DNA from: Methylophilaceae bacterium
Lineage (GTDB): Bacteria > Pseudomonadota > Gammaproteobacteria > Burkholderiales > Methylophilaceae
Assembly (NCBI GenBank): GCA_947499625.1
Contig: CANMPB010000004.1
Location: 1-44,972 of the forward strand
Reading direction: 5' to 3'
DNA length: 44,972 bases
Made by a program: the position numbers and the translations under genes. Below are positions 18,503 through 27,188 of this stretch, in pieces (the stretch's first letter is position 1; each line of letters opens with the position of its first letter). The notes under the pieces were generated by a model. The model did not search any database. It worked only from the letters and a program-made list of their open reading frames with translations, and was not told the DNA's origin.

Positions 18503-18523
18503 CCCAGGCCTTTATGGCCTGGG
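18503..18523. promoter_or_regulatory. Hairpin between ahpC and ahpF
   Basis: Arms CCCAGGCC (18503-18510) and GGCCTGGG (18516-18523) with a 5-base loop: a perfect 8-pair, GC-rich stem in an AT-rich region. It begins about 17 bases after the ahpC stop, reading on the minus strand. There is no T-tract following in that direction, so read-through into ahpF is expected. It is likely a partial terminator or an RNA 3'-end stabiliser that gives more ahpC than ahpF message. Confidence 0.6.
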
Positions 18524-18539
18524 GTTCATTTTTTTGTAA

Positions 18540-19106
18540 TTAGATCTTGCCTACGAGATCTAGTGAGGGAGCTATTGTTTTAGAGCCTTCTTGCCATTTA
18601 GCCGGGCATACTTGGCCTGGATTATTAGCCACATATTGGGCAGCTTTAAGCTTACGTAATGTTTCTTTGACATCGCGAGCAATCGCATTGTCATGCACTT
18701 CCATGGTTTTAATTTCGCCCTTTGGATTGATAATAAAAGTACCACGTAAGGCAAGGCCTTCTTCATCAATATGCACTTCGAAAGCACGTGTTAATTGATG
18801 TGTAGGATCTCCAATTAATGGAAATTTTGACTTACCAACTGCTGGTGAAGTTTCGTGCCAAACTTTATGCGAAAAATGAGTGTCAGTCGTCACAATATAG
18901 ACTTCTGCGCCTATTTTTTGAAATTCTGCATAATGATCAGCAGCATCTTCAACTTCCGTTGGGCAGTTAAATGTAAATGCAGCTGGCATAAAAATTACCA
19001 CTGACCATTTGCCTTTAAGATTTGCTTCTGTAACATCAACGAACTTACCATTATGAAATGCTGTTGCTTTAAACGGTTTTACTTCAGTATTAACTAATGA
19101 AGACAT
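18540..19106 (-). CDS. ahpC: Alkyl hydroperoxide reductase subunit C (peroxiredoxin)
   Basis: A 188-residue typical 2-Cys peroxiredoxin that reduces H2O2 and organic peroxides in the cytosol. The peroxidatic cysteine is Cys48 in FTFNCPTE and the resolving cysteine is in GQVCPAKW near the C-terminus. The ATG at 19106 follows an AAGGAG at about 19113-19118. A good sigma-70 promoter lies just upstream. Its reductase AhpF is encoded next. No oxyR gene is in the window, and I could not make out a convincing OxyR site. Confidence 0.97.
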   Translation of the reverse strand: MSSLVNTEVKPFKATAFHNGKFVDVTEANLKGKWSVVIFMPAAFTFNCPTEVEDAADHYAEFQKIGAEVYIVTTDTHFSHKVWHETSPAVGKSKFPLIGDPTHQLTRAFEVHIDEEGLALRGTFIINPKGEIKTMEVHDNAIARDVKETLRKLKAAQYVANNPGQVCPAKWQEGSKTIAPSLDLVGKI

Positions 19107-19141
19107 CGTCTTCTCCTTCTGTGGTTGGTTTAAAAGTGATG

Positions 19142-19170
19142 ATTATAGGTAGGTCGCCCTAATATGTAAA
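19142..19170 (-). promoter_or_regulatory. Sigma-70 promoter of ahpC
   Basis: Minus-strand -35 TTTACA (19165-19170) and -10 TATAAT (19142-19147) with a 17-base spacer, the optimum. A transcript would start near 19135, giving a leader of about 30 bases that contains the AAGGAG of ahpC. Five of six -35 bases and all -10 bases match the consensus. Confidence 0.65.
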
Positions 19171-19193
19171 ATCAATTGTTATTATATTTGTGA

Positions 19194-19216
19194 TTTATTT
19201 TACTTATCAAAATAAA
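19194..19216. repeat. AT-only inverted repeat upstream of the ahpC promoter
   Basis: Arms TTTATTTT (19194-19201) and AAAATAAA (19209-19216) around a 7-base loop, 24 bases upstream of the -35 box. The stem is perfect but pure A/T, so it could be chance, a protein-binding site, or a weak 3' end for the upstream protease gene. The rest of the gap between that gene and the promoter shows nothing else. Confidence 0.25.
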
Positions 19217-19257
19217 ATAATATATTTAAGATTTTTATAAGAGTAAAAAATATACTT

Positions 19258-20691
19258 TTATTTTTTATCTTTGTCTTCGAGGCTATTCTCAAATTTCAAT
19301 TGTTTTAAGCGCGACTCCACAATCGATTTTTGATAAAAATTCCCATCTTTAGATTTGGCAGAAAACTCCATCTGCTCTATTGCTCTGGCCAAATTAAATT
19401 TACGGTAGTAAGCTTCAGATTGAGCTTGATATTGAAGCAATTCTTTACCTTCTTTTGCATAAGCCTTTGAAAGTAATTCATAGAAATAGCTATCTTCTGG
19501 ATAAGTATTTAACTTTTCATTAATAAGTCTAATAGATTTTTCAGCTTCATTTGTCATGAGGTAATGTTCTGCTAGTCCATAAATTAAAGCTCGATAGTTT
19601 GGGTATATATTTAGAGCTTTTAAATAATGATTTAATGCTTGGACTGGTTGATTTGTGGAAACTTCTAACTTGCATGCGAGCGTTTCAATAAGTGCATTTT
19701 TTTTAGAGTTCGTTTTTAGCCAATCAACTTCCTGTCGAGCCCTCACAAAGTCGCTTTTCCTCATGTAAGCAATTGCTAGCCCATATCGCTCAGAAGCCTC
19801 ATTCATATAACGTTTATCTTTAATGGTTCCTTCAAACTCATCTACTGCCGATTGAGGTGTACCATTTGTGGCTCTCAATTTTGATTTAATAAATATAAAA
19901 TCAGGATTATCAGGTATTTGCCTATAACGACTTTCTTTCACTCTGTTTGAAATGTCGCTTATACGTTCAGTTGTAATAGGATGGGTTCTTAAGAAGCTAG
20001 GTGCCGCTCCTTCTGAAAAACGAGAGCCCCTTTGAAGAGTGTTAAAGAATGAAACCATTGATCGACCATCAAAACCTGAGTCAGTTAAAATCTGAAAACC
20101 GACTCGATCTGCTTCTTTTTCATGATCGCGCGTGTAGTCCAATTGTTTTTGAACCCCCATAGCTGATGCAGCTGTCATAGTTCCAGCTGACAACTGAGGA
20201 TTGGCTCTTGCGACAAGAAGCGCCAAAGCAATACCTAATACAGTTTTAATTGAATCATTCTTCTGCTGAGCAATCATTCTTGGCAAATGTCTTTGTGTCA
20301 CGTGAGCAATTTCATGGCCCAATACACTAGCAACCTCTGATTCACTATTGGAAGCTAAAATTAAACCTGTATGAACGCCAATTACACCGCCAAGCATCGC
20401 AAAAGCATTAATTGAAGACTCATTAACTACAAAAAAATTAAACTGTTGTCTTTTGTTTGGGCTATATGCGACTAATCTATCACCCAAATTTCTTAGATAA
20501 TCAATCACCTCAATATCTTGAACAATTTCAGGGCTAACTGCAACTTCCTTTAAAATTGCTTTAGCAATGGCCTGTTCTTCTTTAGCAGATATAATGAGCT
20601 GAGATGAGTCACCCAGATCAGGTAATTCATTGGCAAAAACGGATAGGCAACAAAAAAAACTCGCCAATAATGTAATTTTAAATTTCATCAT
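19258..20691 (-). CDS. BepA-like periplasmic M48 metalloprotease with TPRs
   Basis: About 477 residues. A signal peptide (about 1-20, ending FANELPD) sends it to the periplasm. The M48 domain has the zinc site HEIAH in LGHEIAHVTQRH and the third ligand in HEKEADRVG. The C-terminal half (about 290-460) is a set of TPR-like helices, as in BepA (YfgC). BepA degrades or helps assemble outer-membrane proteins, notably LptD, which fits the LPS export genes elsewhere in the window. I chose the ATG at 20691; a second ATG is at 20688, and an in-frame GTG at 20718 would add nine residues ahead of a clean signal peptide. It is divergent from moaC. Confidence 0.88.
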   Translation of the reverse strand: MMKFKITLLASFFCCLSVFANELPDLGDSSQLIISAKEEQAIAKAILKEVAVSPEIVQDIEVIDYLRNLGDRLVAYSPNKRQQFNFFVVNESSINAFAMLGGVIGVHTGLILASNSESEVASVLGHEIAHVTQRHLPRMIAQQKNDSIKTVLGIALALLVARANPQLSAGTMTAASAMGVQKQLDYTRDHEKEADRVGFQILTDSGFDGRSMVSFFNTLQRGSRFSEGAAPSFLRTHPITTERISDISNRVKESRYRQIPDNPDFIFIKSKLRATNGTPQSAVDEFEGTIKDKRYMNEASERYGLAIAYMRKSDFVRARQEVDWLKTNSKKNALIETLACKLEVSTNQPVQALNHYLKALNIYPNYRALIYGLAEHYLMTNEAEKSIRLINEKLNTYPEDSYFYELLSKAYAKEGKELLQYQAQSEAYYRKFNLARAIEQMEFSAKSKDGNFYQKSIVESRLKQLKFENSLEDKDKK

Positions 20692-20754
20692 TGGTATGAT
20701 ACCTAGATTAATAATCACTTACATCTAAGTTTGCGAAGATAAACTATTAAATTT

Positions 20755-21270
20755 ATGAAAAAACTAACTCATATTAATCAAAAAGGTGATGCGCAACTTG
20801 TTAATATTACCGATAAAGCAATTACACATCGAAAGGCAATAGCCGAAGGCACAATTCAATTAAACGAAGAAACTTTAAGGCTAGTTCAAGCTAATTCGAT
20901 TAAAAAAGGTGATGTTTTAAATACTGCAAAAATTGCAGGAATTCAAGCAGCAAAAAAAACTTGGGAACTCATTCCGCTTTGTCATTCAATTCACCTTACT
21001 AAAATTGATATTAAATTTAAAGTTGATAAAAAAAACAACACGATTGTATGTCAATCATCGTGTGAGTGTTTTGCACAGACAGGCCTTGAAATGGAAGCCC
21101 TTTCTGCTGTGAGTATCGCCCTCCTCACCATTTATGATATGGTGAAAGCAGTAGACCGTACGATGGTGATCTCAAATATCCACTTAGTGGAAAAGTCTGG
21201 GGGACGCTCTGGGCTTTACAAAAGAGAGGTTAAGGCAAAACTTAAGAAGGTAGTTAAAACGAAGAAATAA
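20755..21270 (+). CDS. moaC: Cyclic pyranopterin monophosphate synthase
   Basis: 171 residues; converts the MoaA product to cPMP, the second step of molybdenum cofactor synthesis. Landmarks: LTHINQKGDAQLVNITDK at the N-terminus, KKGDVLNTAKIAGI, the catalytic His in IPLCHS, GLEMEALSAVSIAL, and the Asp/Lys pair in YDMVKAVDR. GGRSGLYKRE closes the domain, followed by a lysine-rich tail of about 12 residues. No other moa, moe or molybdate transport gene is in the window. The 83 bases before the convergent SOUL gene are AT-rich, without a clear terminator. Confidence 0.95.
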   Translation: MKKLTHINQKGDAQLVNITDKAITHRKAIAEGTIQLNEETLRLVQANSIKKGDVLNTAKIAGIQAAKKTWELIPLCHSIHLTKIDIKFKVDKKNNTIVCQSSCECFAQTGLEMEALSAVSIALLTIYDMVKAVDRTMVISNIHLVEKSGGRSGLYKREVKAKLKKVVKTKK

Positions 21271-21353
21271 TAGCGCTGTCCTTTTTCTGTCCCAGCTGAG
21301 AATAGAAACATACCCCTCCATTCAATTAAATTAAAAATAAATGTTTTTAATAT

Positions 21354-21968
21354 TTAAAGCCTAAACATTAGCTCATTTCTTCTTAGAAATGGCAGAGTCC
21401 AGGGAGGATTATAACGAGCTAGTATTGCGGGACCCTTTGGATCTATATTTCTTTTTTTCATTTCTTCATTAAGTAAATTCAACATTTCAGCATATTTCTT
21501 TTCCCGCACTAAACCAGAGAATGTAATAACTGCATATTTTTCTGATGGCACTTCGATAATTTTAACTTCTGGATTATTAGGGACAGGAAGAGTCTCTTTT
21601 GTATAGTGCTTTGGCATACTAAAGCTAACATACCAGCCTTTCTCGTTTTCTTCCGAAATCACTGGCGCTGTCATATCAATTTTTTCTGAGGCATCACGAC
21701 TAATTACCGGCGCTGTCATATCAATTTTTTTTGAGCCTTCATTCGTTTTATTATTTCCAAAAATAAAATCGGCTAACAAACGAAAGCCTTTACTTGATGC
21801 GCTATCAAATGTTCCATTAACAATAACTTGGGCCATTAATTTAGGCTGGTACTCTCTAATCTCAAATGCATCTTTTTTTTCAATGCTGATGAATGCTGGC
21901 TCCTCAATCGCCATTACATTAAAACTCGCTAGAAAAAACAGGAGAGCTGTAAAAATATTTAAACACAT
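21354..21968 (-). CDS. SOUL heme-binding family protein
   Basis: 204 residues with an N-terminal signal peptide (about 1-20, ending NVMAIEEP). The SOUL domain follows, with EIREYQPKLMAQV, the repeated KIDMTAPVIS motif, SFSMPKHYT, and the C-terminal ARYNPPWTLPFLRRNE. SOUL proteins bind heme or porphyrin in eukaryotes; the role of bacterial, exported versions is not known. The KIDMTAPVIS motif occurs twice, 15 codons apart, encoded by an identical 22-base repeat. Its start lies 5 bases from the thiO stop, so the pair may be co-transcribed. Confidence 0.85.
   Translation of the reverse strand: MCLNIFTALLFFLASFNVMAIEEPAFISIEKKDAFEIREYQPKLMAQVIVNGTFDSASSKGFRLLADFIFGNNKTNEGSKKIDMTAPVISRDASEKIDMTAPVISEENEKGWYVSFSMPKHYTKETLPVPNNPEVKIIEVPSEKYAVITFSGLVREKKYAEMLNLLNEEMKKRNIDPKGPAILARYNPPWTLPFLRRNELMFRL
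21664..21730 (-). repeat. In-gene direct repeat in the SOUL protein gene
   Basis: A 22-base sequence is repeated exactly at 21664-21685 and 21709-21730, 45 bases apart, so it stays in frame and encodes KIDMTAP twice. Double MTAPV motifs are usual in SOUL proteins, but the exact nucleotide identity suggests a recent duplication or conversion. Confidence 0.8.
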
Positions 21969-21973
21969 TATGC

Positions 21974-22987
21974 TTATCCATTTAAAGTTATTAAATCACT
22001 AATGATTCTTGCTGCTTCTGGGGCCATCGTCAATCCATAACGATAGTGACCTACATTTAAGTATACATTATTGTATTTATGGTGCTTTTCTATCATAGGC
22101 ACATTACCTTCTGAGCCTGGCCTCAGGCCACTCCATTGATTTTCAATTTTGTAGTTTTTTAAAATAGGCATTAAAGATTCGGCTTTCTTTTGGAGAGAGT
22201 CTCTAGCCTCTTCTGTAATGCCTTTATCAAAACCAACGTCTTCTTTTGTGCTCCCCGCAAGAACAACGCCGTCCTGTCTTTGTACTAAATAGAAATCATC
22301 TTTATAAAGGATGTATGGTAATTTTTCTTTAATAGCAGGGTATTGAATAAGCTGCCCTCTAATAGGTTTAATTTTTGGCATCTCAATTTCATTCAAAACG
22401 TTTGAGCTCCATGCCCCTGATGCTACAACATAATAATCTGCTTCCAGATTAACGTTATTTTCGATTTGAAGATGACGAATGAAATTATTTGAATCAGAAA
22501 TGGGGCTAACTTTTTGATGCTCCATCATTACGACATTATTTTTAATTAAATATATTTTTAAGGCTTTTAATAAGCGAGGATTTCTAATTTGGGCAACATG
22601 CGGTAAAAGTAAGCATGATGTTTTTTCTATTTGAATTTGTTTAATTTCAATATTATTTTTTTGACACCAATTCATCGCGAGATCTTTATCATAGCCATCG
22701 AAGACCAACATACCTGACTCAGCCCATTCAGAGTCAATGCCTGTATCTTTTTTTAGAATCTCAGAAAGTTGATGATAAAAATCAGCACTTCCAAAACAAA
22801 GATTATTCACGCTATCTTGGTAGTTCCAAGGCAATAAAGGCGAAAGAATACCAGCGCCAGCCCATGAAGCTTCCTGGCCTATAGCGCTCTGATCAATCAA
22901 AGTGACTTCATATCCTTTTTTAATAAGAAAAAATGAAGTTATGCATCCCACGATACCACCGCCAATGACAGCAACTTTTTTTGTCAT
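21974..22987 (-). CDS. thiO: Glycine oxidase ThiO (FAD-dependent)
   Basis: 337 residues of the DAO family. The FAD-binding motif is VIGGGIVGCITSFFL at residues 6-20, then GAGILSPLLPW, and C-terminal GLRPGSEGNVPMIE and NVGHYRYGLTMAP, which binds the flavin ribityl region. ThiO oxidises glycine to the imine used to build the thiazole of thiamine. No other thi gene is nearby, so a broader amino-acid oxidase remains possible. The start lies 3 bases after the stop of the antiporter gene on the same strand, so the two are likely co-transcribed. Confidence 0.85.
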   Translation of the reverse strand: MTKKVAVIGGGIVGCITSFFLIKKGYEVTLIDQSAIGQEASWAGAGILSPLLPWNYQDSVNNLCFGSADFYHQLSEILKKDTGIDSEWAESGMLVFDGYDKDLAMNWCQKNNIEIKQIQIEKTSCLLLPHVAQIRNPRLLKALKIYLIKNNVVMMEHQKVSPISDSNNFIRHLQIENNVNLEADYYVVASGAWSSNVLNEIEMPKIKPIRGQLIQYPAIKEKLPYILYKDDFYLVQRQDGVVLAGSTKEDVGFDKGITEEARDSLQKKAESLMPILKNYKIENQWSGLRPGSEGNVPMIEKHHKYNNVYLNVGHYRYGLTMAPEAARIISDLITLNG

Positions 22988-22990
22988 GCT

Positions 22991-24964
22991 CTATTTGCCA
23001 GTCAGTATGTATTTTTCTAATGCATTAAGCTTATCTGCCGTCCCTAACACCACAAGAATATCTCCTGAAGATAAAACAATGTCATCTCTGGGTTCTATAT
23101 CTTCTAGCATATTAGGGCGTCTTAAATATTTAACCTCTATATTAAGCATAGCGAAAGGAATTTGAACAAGTCGCCATGAAAGCACATGTGATTTTTCGTT
23201 GATTTCAATTGCATGAAGTCTTGGTTGTGGCTCAGTCACCTCAGCTTCAGCATCAGATATACCGCCAAAATAACCCCTAAACATTTTGTACCGCTCTTCT
23301 CTAAACAAGCGAATTCGCTTTACAACGCGATTTAAAGGAACACCTAAAACAACAAGCGCGTGAGAAGCTAGCATTAGACTTCCTTCTAAAATCTCTGGAA
23401 CAACTTCACTGGCTCCTGCACTCCTAATTTCATTCATATGAATATCGTCTCGCGTTCTAACAATGACAGGAATATTCTTGTATGCTTCTTGCGTTACGTG
23501 AAGTATTTTCATGGCCCCTCTAAAATCGGCATAAGTAATAACAAGTGCTTTTGCTGTTTTAATACCAGCGGCCTCTAAAACAACTCTTCGACTTGCATCG
23601 CCATACATCACGTGCTCGCCTCCTGAGGCAGCATCATTTACCCGACTTGAATCAATATCAATGGCAATAAAAGGAATGTTTTCTTCTTTTAGAAAACGCC
23701 CTAAGTATTGTCCGCTTCTTCCATAGCCACATAAAATTACATGGTCTTTTAAAGTTAGCCCTAAAGATTGAATCGCTTGGACTGTATCGTCGCTATTACG
23801 GTTATAACTTTTTGATAAATAACGCGCTATACGTCCGTTATACTTAATAATAAAAGGGGCCAACATCATTGAAAATAATGATGCAGCCAAAATAATTTGA
23901 AATGCGTGAGCTCCTATGACATGCTCTTCTCTAGCAAGGGCTAAAATCACAAAACTAAATTCTCCTGCTTGCGCCAAAATAAGGCCTGTTCTGATACCCA
24001 CCCCAATCTCATAATTAAATAATCGTGTAAGAAGCGTAATCACAAAAGCTTTAAATAAAATAAATCCTAAGGTAATTAAAATGACATAACCAATATTCGA
24101 AGCTATTTGGTGAAGGTTAAGTAACATCCCAATACTAATGAAGAAAAGGCCTAATAGAATATCTCTAAAAGCTGCAATATCTGATTCAACTTGATAGCGA
24201 TAGCGGGTTTCAGAAATGAGCATGCCGGCCATAAATGCTCCAATACCGTAAGATAATCCAGCCATTTTTGTGGCGAAAGAAAATAGAAGTGTAATCATTA
24301 ACACATTCATGATGAATAATTCACGCGACCTTTGATTTGCTACGACAGCAAACCAAGAATTCATTAAAGGTCTGCCAAATTTAAATAGGATGGAAAATAA
24401 AAAAATAGCCTTTAAAAGTGACATCAAAAATATACCACCAATATCGCTTGATGAAGCACCAAGTGCTGGGATCAATATTAAAATGGGAATAACAGCTATA
24501 TCTTGAAAGAGCAGAATACCAATGGCTAATCGGCCATGTCTTGAATTTAAATCAACACGCTCCATTAGAATCTTTGAAACAATGGCTGTTGATGACATAG
24601 TAAATGCGCTACCAATTACAAAAGCTGAATTTAAATGAAGTCCTAACCACCACGCAAGACTGATTGAAGCAAATAAAGTAATAAGTACCTGTGCACCGCC
24701 TAAACCAAAAAGGATGTTTCTCATCGAATAAAGTTTAGGCAGGCTAAACTCAAGTCCAATGCTGAACATTAAAAATACAATACCGAATTCAGCAAAATGT
24801 CGACTAGACTCGGAGTCAGGAAGCACCCCAATCAAATGAGGCCCTAAAATTATACCCACGACAAAATAGGCAATCATCGCAGGTAATTTCAAGTATCGGA
24901 ATAGCCCAACTAATAAAACTGAGCTTACTAGTAAAATAAGGACTAGGGGTAGAGAGTCAAACAT
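22991..24964 (-). CDS. CPA2-family K+/H+ antiporter with TrkA domains
   Basis: 657 residues. The first 385 or so form about 12-13 membrane spans of a sodium/proton exchanger fold; MFSIGLEFSLPKL and GILLFQDIAVIPIL are typical of Kef-type proteins. A TrkA-N (RCK) domain follows with the nucleotide-binding GYGRSGQYLG, then a TrkA-C domain at the end (about 575-657). Similar to E. coli YbaL/KefB. It would export K+ or Na+ in exchange for protons and be gated by a nucleotide. No KefF/KefG-type ancillary gene is next to it, so glutathione control is not indicated. It is divergent from kdsD. Confidence 0.88.
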   Translation of the reverse strand: MFDSLPLVLILLVSSVLLVGLFRYLKLPAMIAYFVVGIILGPHLIGVLPDSESSRHFAEFGIVFLMFSIGLEFSLPKLYSMRNILFGLGGAQVLITLFASISLAWWLGLHLNSAFVIGSAFTMSSTAIVSKILMERVDLNSRHGRLAIGILLFQDIAVIPILILIPALGASSSDIGGIFLMSLLKAIFLFSILFKFGRPLMNSWFAVVANQRSRELFIMNVLMITLLFSFATKMAGLSYGIGAFMAGMLISETRYRYQVESDIAAFRDILLGLFFISIGMLLNLHQIASNIGYVILITLGFILFKAFVITLLTRLFNYEIGVGIRTGLILAQAGEFSFVILALAREEHVIGAHAFQIILAASLFSMMLAPFIIKYNGRIARYLSKSYNRNSDDTVQAIQSLGLTLKDHVILCGYGRSGQYLGRFLKEENIPFIAIDIDSSRVNDAASGGEHVMYGDASRRVVLEAAGIKTAKALVITYADFRGAMKILHVTQEAYKNIPVIVRTRDDIHMNEIRSAGASEVVPEILEGSLMLASHALVVLGVPLNRVVKRIRLFREERYKMFRGYFGGISDAEAEVTEPQPRLHAIEINEKSHVLSWRLVQIPFAMLNIEVKYLRRPNMLEDIEPRDDIVLSSGDILVVLGTADKLNALEKYILTGK

Positions 24965-25018
24965 TCATTTATCCAAGATTAATCAATAATTTTTAGGCTT
25001 AAAGCATGTATAAACCCT

Positions 25019-25048
25019 TTTACACGAGTATCTATTACCCTCTACAAT
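25019..25048 (+). promoter_or_regulatory. Sigma-70 promoter of kdsD (possibly leaderless mRNA)
   Basis: The -35 TTTACA (25019-25024), an 18-base spacer, and the -10 TACAAT (25043-25048). Only six bases lie between the -10 box and the kdsD ATG at 25055, so the expected start of transcription falls at or next to the A of ATG. No Shine-Dalgarno sequence is present before that ATG. Confidence 0.6.
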
Positions 25049-25054
25049 GTCATT

Positions 25055-26035
25055 ATGACTAAGACATCATCAAAAAATACGCTTGACCGCGCTCGCCAAG
25101 TCCTTGAAATTGAAGCACAAGAAATCTCATCTTTAGCGAATAGGCTTGACGATCATTTCGTCAACGCCGTTCAACTCATTTTACATTGCGATGGCAGAGT
25201 TGTGGTGAGTGGGATGGGGAAATCGGGGCATATCGGAAGAAAATTAGCCTCTACTTTTGCAAGCACAGGCACTCCAAGCTTCTTTATGCATCCTGCAGAA
25301 GCCAGTCACGGTGATTTAGGTATGATTACATCTAATGATGTAGTCATTTTTCTATCAAATTCTGGTAAAAGCGATGAGCTTTTATCTATCCTGCCTGTGA
25401 TTAAAAGAATCGGTGCAAAAATTATTTCAATTACAGGCAATAGTGATTCTGAACTTGCTAGGGAATCCGAAATCCATTTAAGTGCTCATGTATCTCAAGA
25501 GGCTTGCCCTTTAGGTCTATCTCCTACGGCTAGCTCAACAGCATCTCTTGCATTAGGAGATGCGTTAGCAATTTGTGTTCTTGATCAAAGAGCATTTACC
25601 GCTGAAGATTTTGCTCGGTCACATCCAGCTGGCAGCTTGGGCAAAAGACAAGTTGTTCGGGTAAGAGACATTATGAGAGAAGCAGATAAAACGCCTTCAA
25701 TCAAAGAAGATGCATTACTTTCTGATGCAGTGCTTGAGATATCTCTTAAAGGCCTAGGCTTTACAGCAATTGTTAACGCTCATTCCGAACCCATTGGTAT
25801 ATTTACTGACGGTGATTTAAGAAGACAGCTTTCTAAAAAAATAGATTACGAGAAACAATCCATTAAAGAAATTATGAATAAAACCCCTAAGACAATATTT
25901 GATGATCAAATCATTATTGATGCAATTAACTTAATGGACCTCAATAAAATTAATGGCATTCTTGTAGTTAATAGAGAGAATAAATTGGTAGGTGCTTTTA
26001 ATATGCACGATCTCTTTAAAGCGAAAGTCATTTAA
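25055..26035 (+). CDS. kdsD: Arabinose-5-phosphate isomerase
   Basis: 326 residues of the KpsF/GutQ family; interconverts ribulose 5-phosphate and arabinose 5-phosphate, the first step to Kdo. The SIS domain (about 30-190) contains GMGKSGHIGRKLAST and SNSGKSDEL. Two CBS modules fill the C-terminal 120 residues, from RDIMREADKTPS onward. It is the first gene of a run with kdsC and the lpt genes; its last base is the first base of kdsC. The placement fits KdsD of the LPS pathway rather than a capsule or sugar-alcohol paralog. Confidence 0.95.
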   Translation: MTKTSSKNTLDRARQVLEIEAQEISSLANRLDDHFVNAVQLILHCDGRVVVSGMGKSGHIGRKLASTFASTGTPSFFMHPAEASHGDLGMITSNDVVIFLSNSGKSDELLSILPVIKRIGAKIISITGNSDSELARESEIHLSAHVSQEACPLGLSPTASSTASLALGDALAICVLDQRAFTAEDFARSHPAGSLGKRQVVRVRDIMREADKTPSIKEDALLSDAVLEISLKGLGFTAIVNAHSEPIGIFTDGDLRRQLSKKIDYEKQSIKEIMNKTPKTIFDDQIIIDAINLMDLNKINGILVVNRENKLVGAFNMHDLFKAKVI

Positions 26036-26562
26036 TGGATTCAACCCTTAAAGAACGTGCGCAAAAAATCAAACTTGTTATTTTTGATGTTGATGGCGTT
26101 ATGACGGATGGCTCTCTATTTATTGGAGATGATGGTCAAGAATATAAAATGTTTAATACTCAAGATGGTTTAGGTATGCGATTGCTTAAAAAAAGTGGGG
26201 TTAAACTTGCAATTATTACAGGCAGGAACTCGAATAGCGTTCTTATACGCGCTGAAAATTTAGAGGTAGATTACTTTTATCAAGGTATTTCAGATAAAAA
26301 AGAAGCGTTTGCTGATCTCATTAAGAAGACAGGATTAAAGCCTGAAGAATGTGCATTTATGGGAGATGACATTGTAGATTTGCCTCCTATGTTGCAATCG
26401 GGTTTAGCTATTACTGTTCCTGCAGGTCACCATGAAGTTAAAAAAATTGCGCATCTTGTTACAGAAAAGATTGCTGGCTATGGCGCCGTTCGTGAGGCTT
26501 GTGATTTTATTATGAAGGCTCAAGGCACTTATGATGAAATCGTTGCGCCTTACTTTAAATGA
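26035..26562 (+). CDS. kdsC: KDO 8-phosphate phosphatase
   Basis: 175 residues, a HAD-superfamily phosphatase with almost no cap. The nucleophile motif is FDVDGVMTDG, followed by IITGRNS (motif II) and FMGDDIVDLP (motif IV). It removes the phosphate from Kdo 8-phosphate. The start ATG shares one base with the kdsD stop and its stop overlaps lptC by 4 bases. Length and motifs are normal. Confidence 0.95.
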   Translation: MDSTLKERAQKIKLVIFDVDGVMTDGSLFIGDDGQEYKMFNTQDGLGMRLLKKSGVKLAIITGRNSNSVLIRAENLEVDYFYQGISDKKEAFADLIKKTGLKPEECAFMGDDIVDLPPMLQSGLAITVPAGHHEVKKIAHLVTEKIAGYGAVREACDFIMKAQGTYDEIVAPYFK

Positions 26563-27188
26563 TCAATCGCTCCTCTGTTTTATTTCCTATTTTTTTTGCT
26601 GCAATCTTAGCTTTTATTTCTTACTGGGTTCAAGTTTCTGTTGAAAATGAAAGTGAAAAAAAAGGCAATAAACTAAGCAATAGCCCTGATTATTTTTTAA
26701 CAAATTTCAAAACAACGCAAACTGAATCAGACGGGTCTATTCGCTTCATTTTGTCCGCAAAAGAAATGACACATTTCGGTCAAGATGATACGACGCGGCT
26801 TAAAAAACCTCTTTTTATTAGATATCAAAATAATGTGCCTAGCTCAAAAATTGAAGGTGGAATTGGTCTTGTTTCAACCGACGGCGAAGAAGTACAAATT
26901 ATTGATAATGTCAAAGTAGCTCGCCTCGAAACTGAAACAAAACCAAAAATGGAGCTTTTTACAGATCAATTGACTATATTGCCAAATAAAGACAAAGCAT
27001 TTACAAAAAGGCCTGTTCGTATTACTCAAGACCCCAAAACAGTCGTTAATGCAATTGGCATGAATTATGACAAAAAGAGTGGAATAATGACATTATTAGG
27101 GAAAGTTCGTGTGCATTATGAAAGGCCCGTTAAAAAAACAAATTTAAACGTTCATCCTATTATTCAAAATAAGAATCTGAAAAAATAA
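26559..27188 (+). CDS. lptC: LPS export system protein LptC
   Basis: 209 residues. One N-terminal membrane span (about 6-24) anchors it in the inner membrane; the rest is a periplasmic beta-jellyroll of the LptC/YrbK type, with YFLTNFKTTQTESDG near the start of the fold. It passes LPS from LptB2FG to LptA. The family is poorly conserved; the call relies on topology and on position between kdsC and lptA, the standard order. Its ATG is coupled to kdsC by a 4-base overlap. Confidence 0.88.
   Translation: MINRSSVLFPIFFAAILAFISYWVQVSVENESEKKGNKLSNSPDYFLTNFKTTQTESDGSIRFILSAKEMTHFGQDDTTRLKKPLFIRYQNNVPSSKIEGGIGLVSTDGEEVQIIDNVKVARLETETKPKMELFTDQLTILPNKDKAFTKRPVRITQDPKTVVNAIGMNYDKKSGIMTLLGKVRVHYERPVKKTNLNVHPIIQNKNLKK

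Noticed and set aside
18547..18798. Open frames on both strands inside ahpC
   Set aside because: ahpC is unambiguous with both catalytic cysteines; the other frames are shadows.
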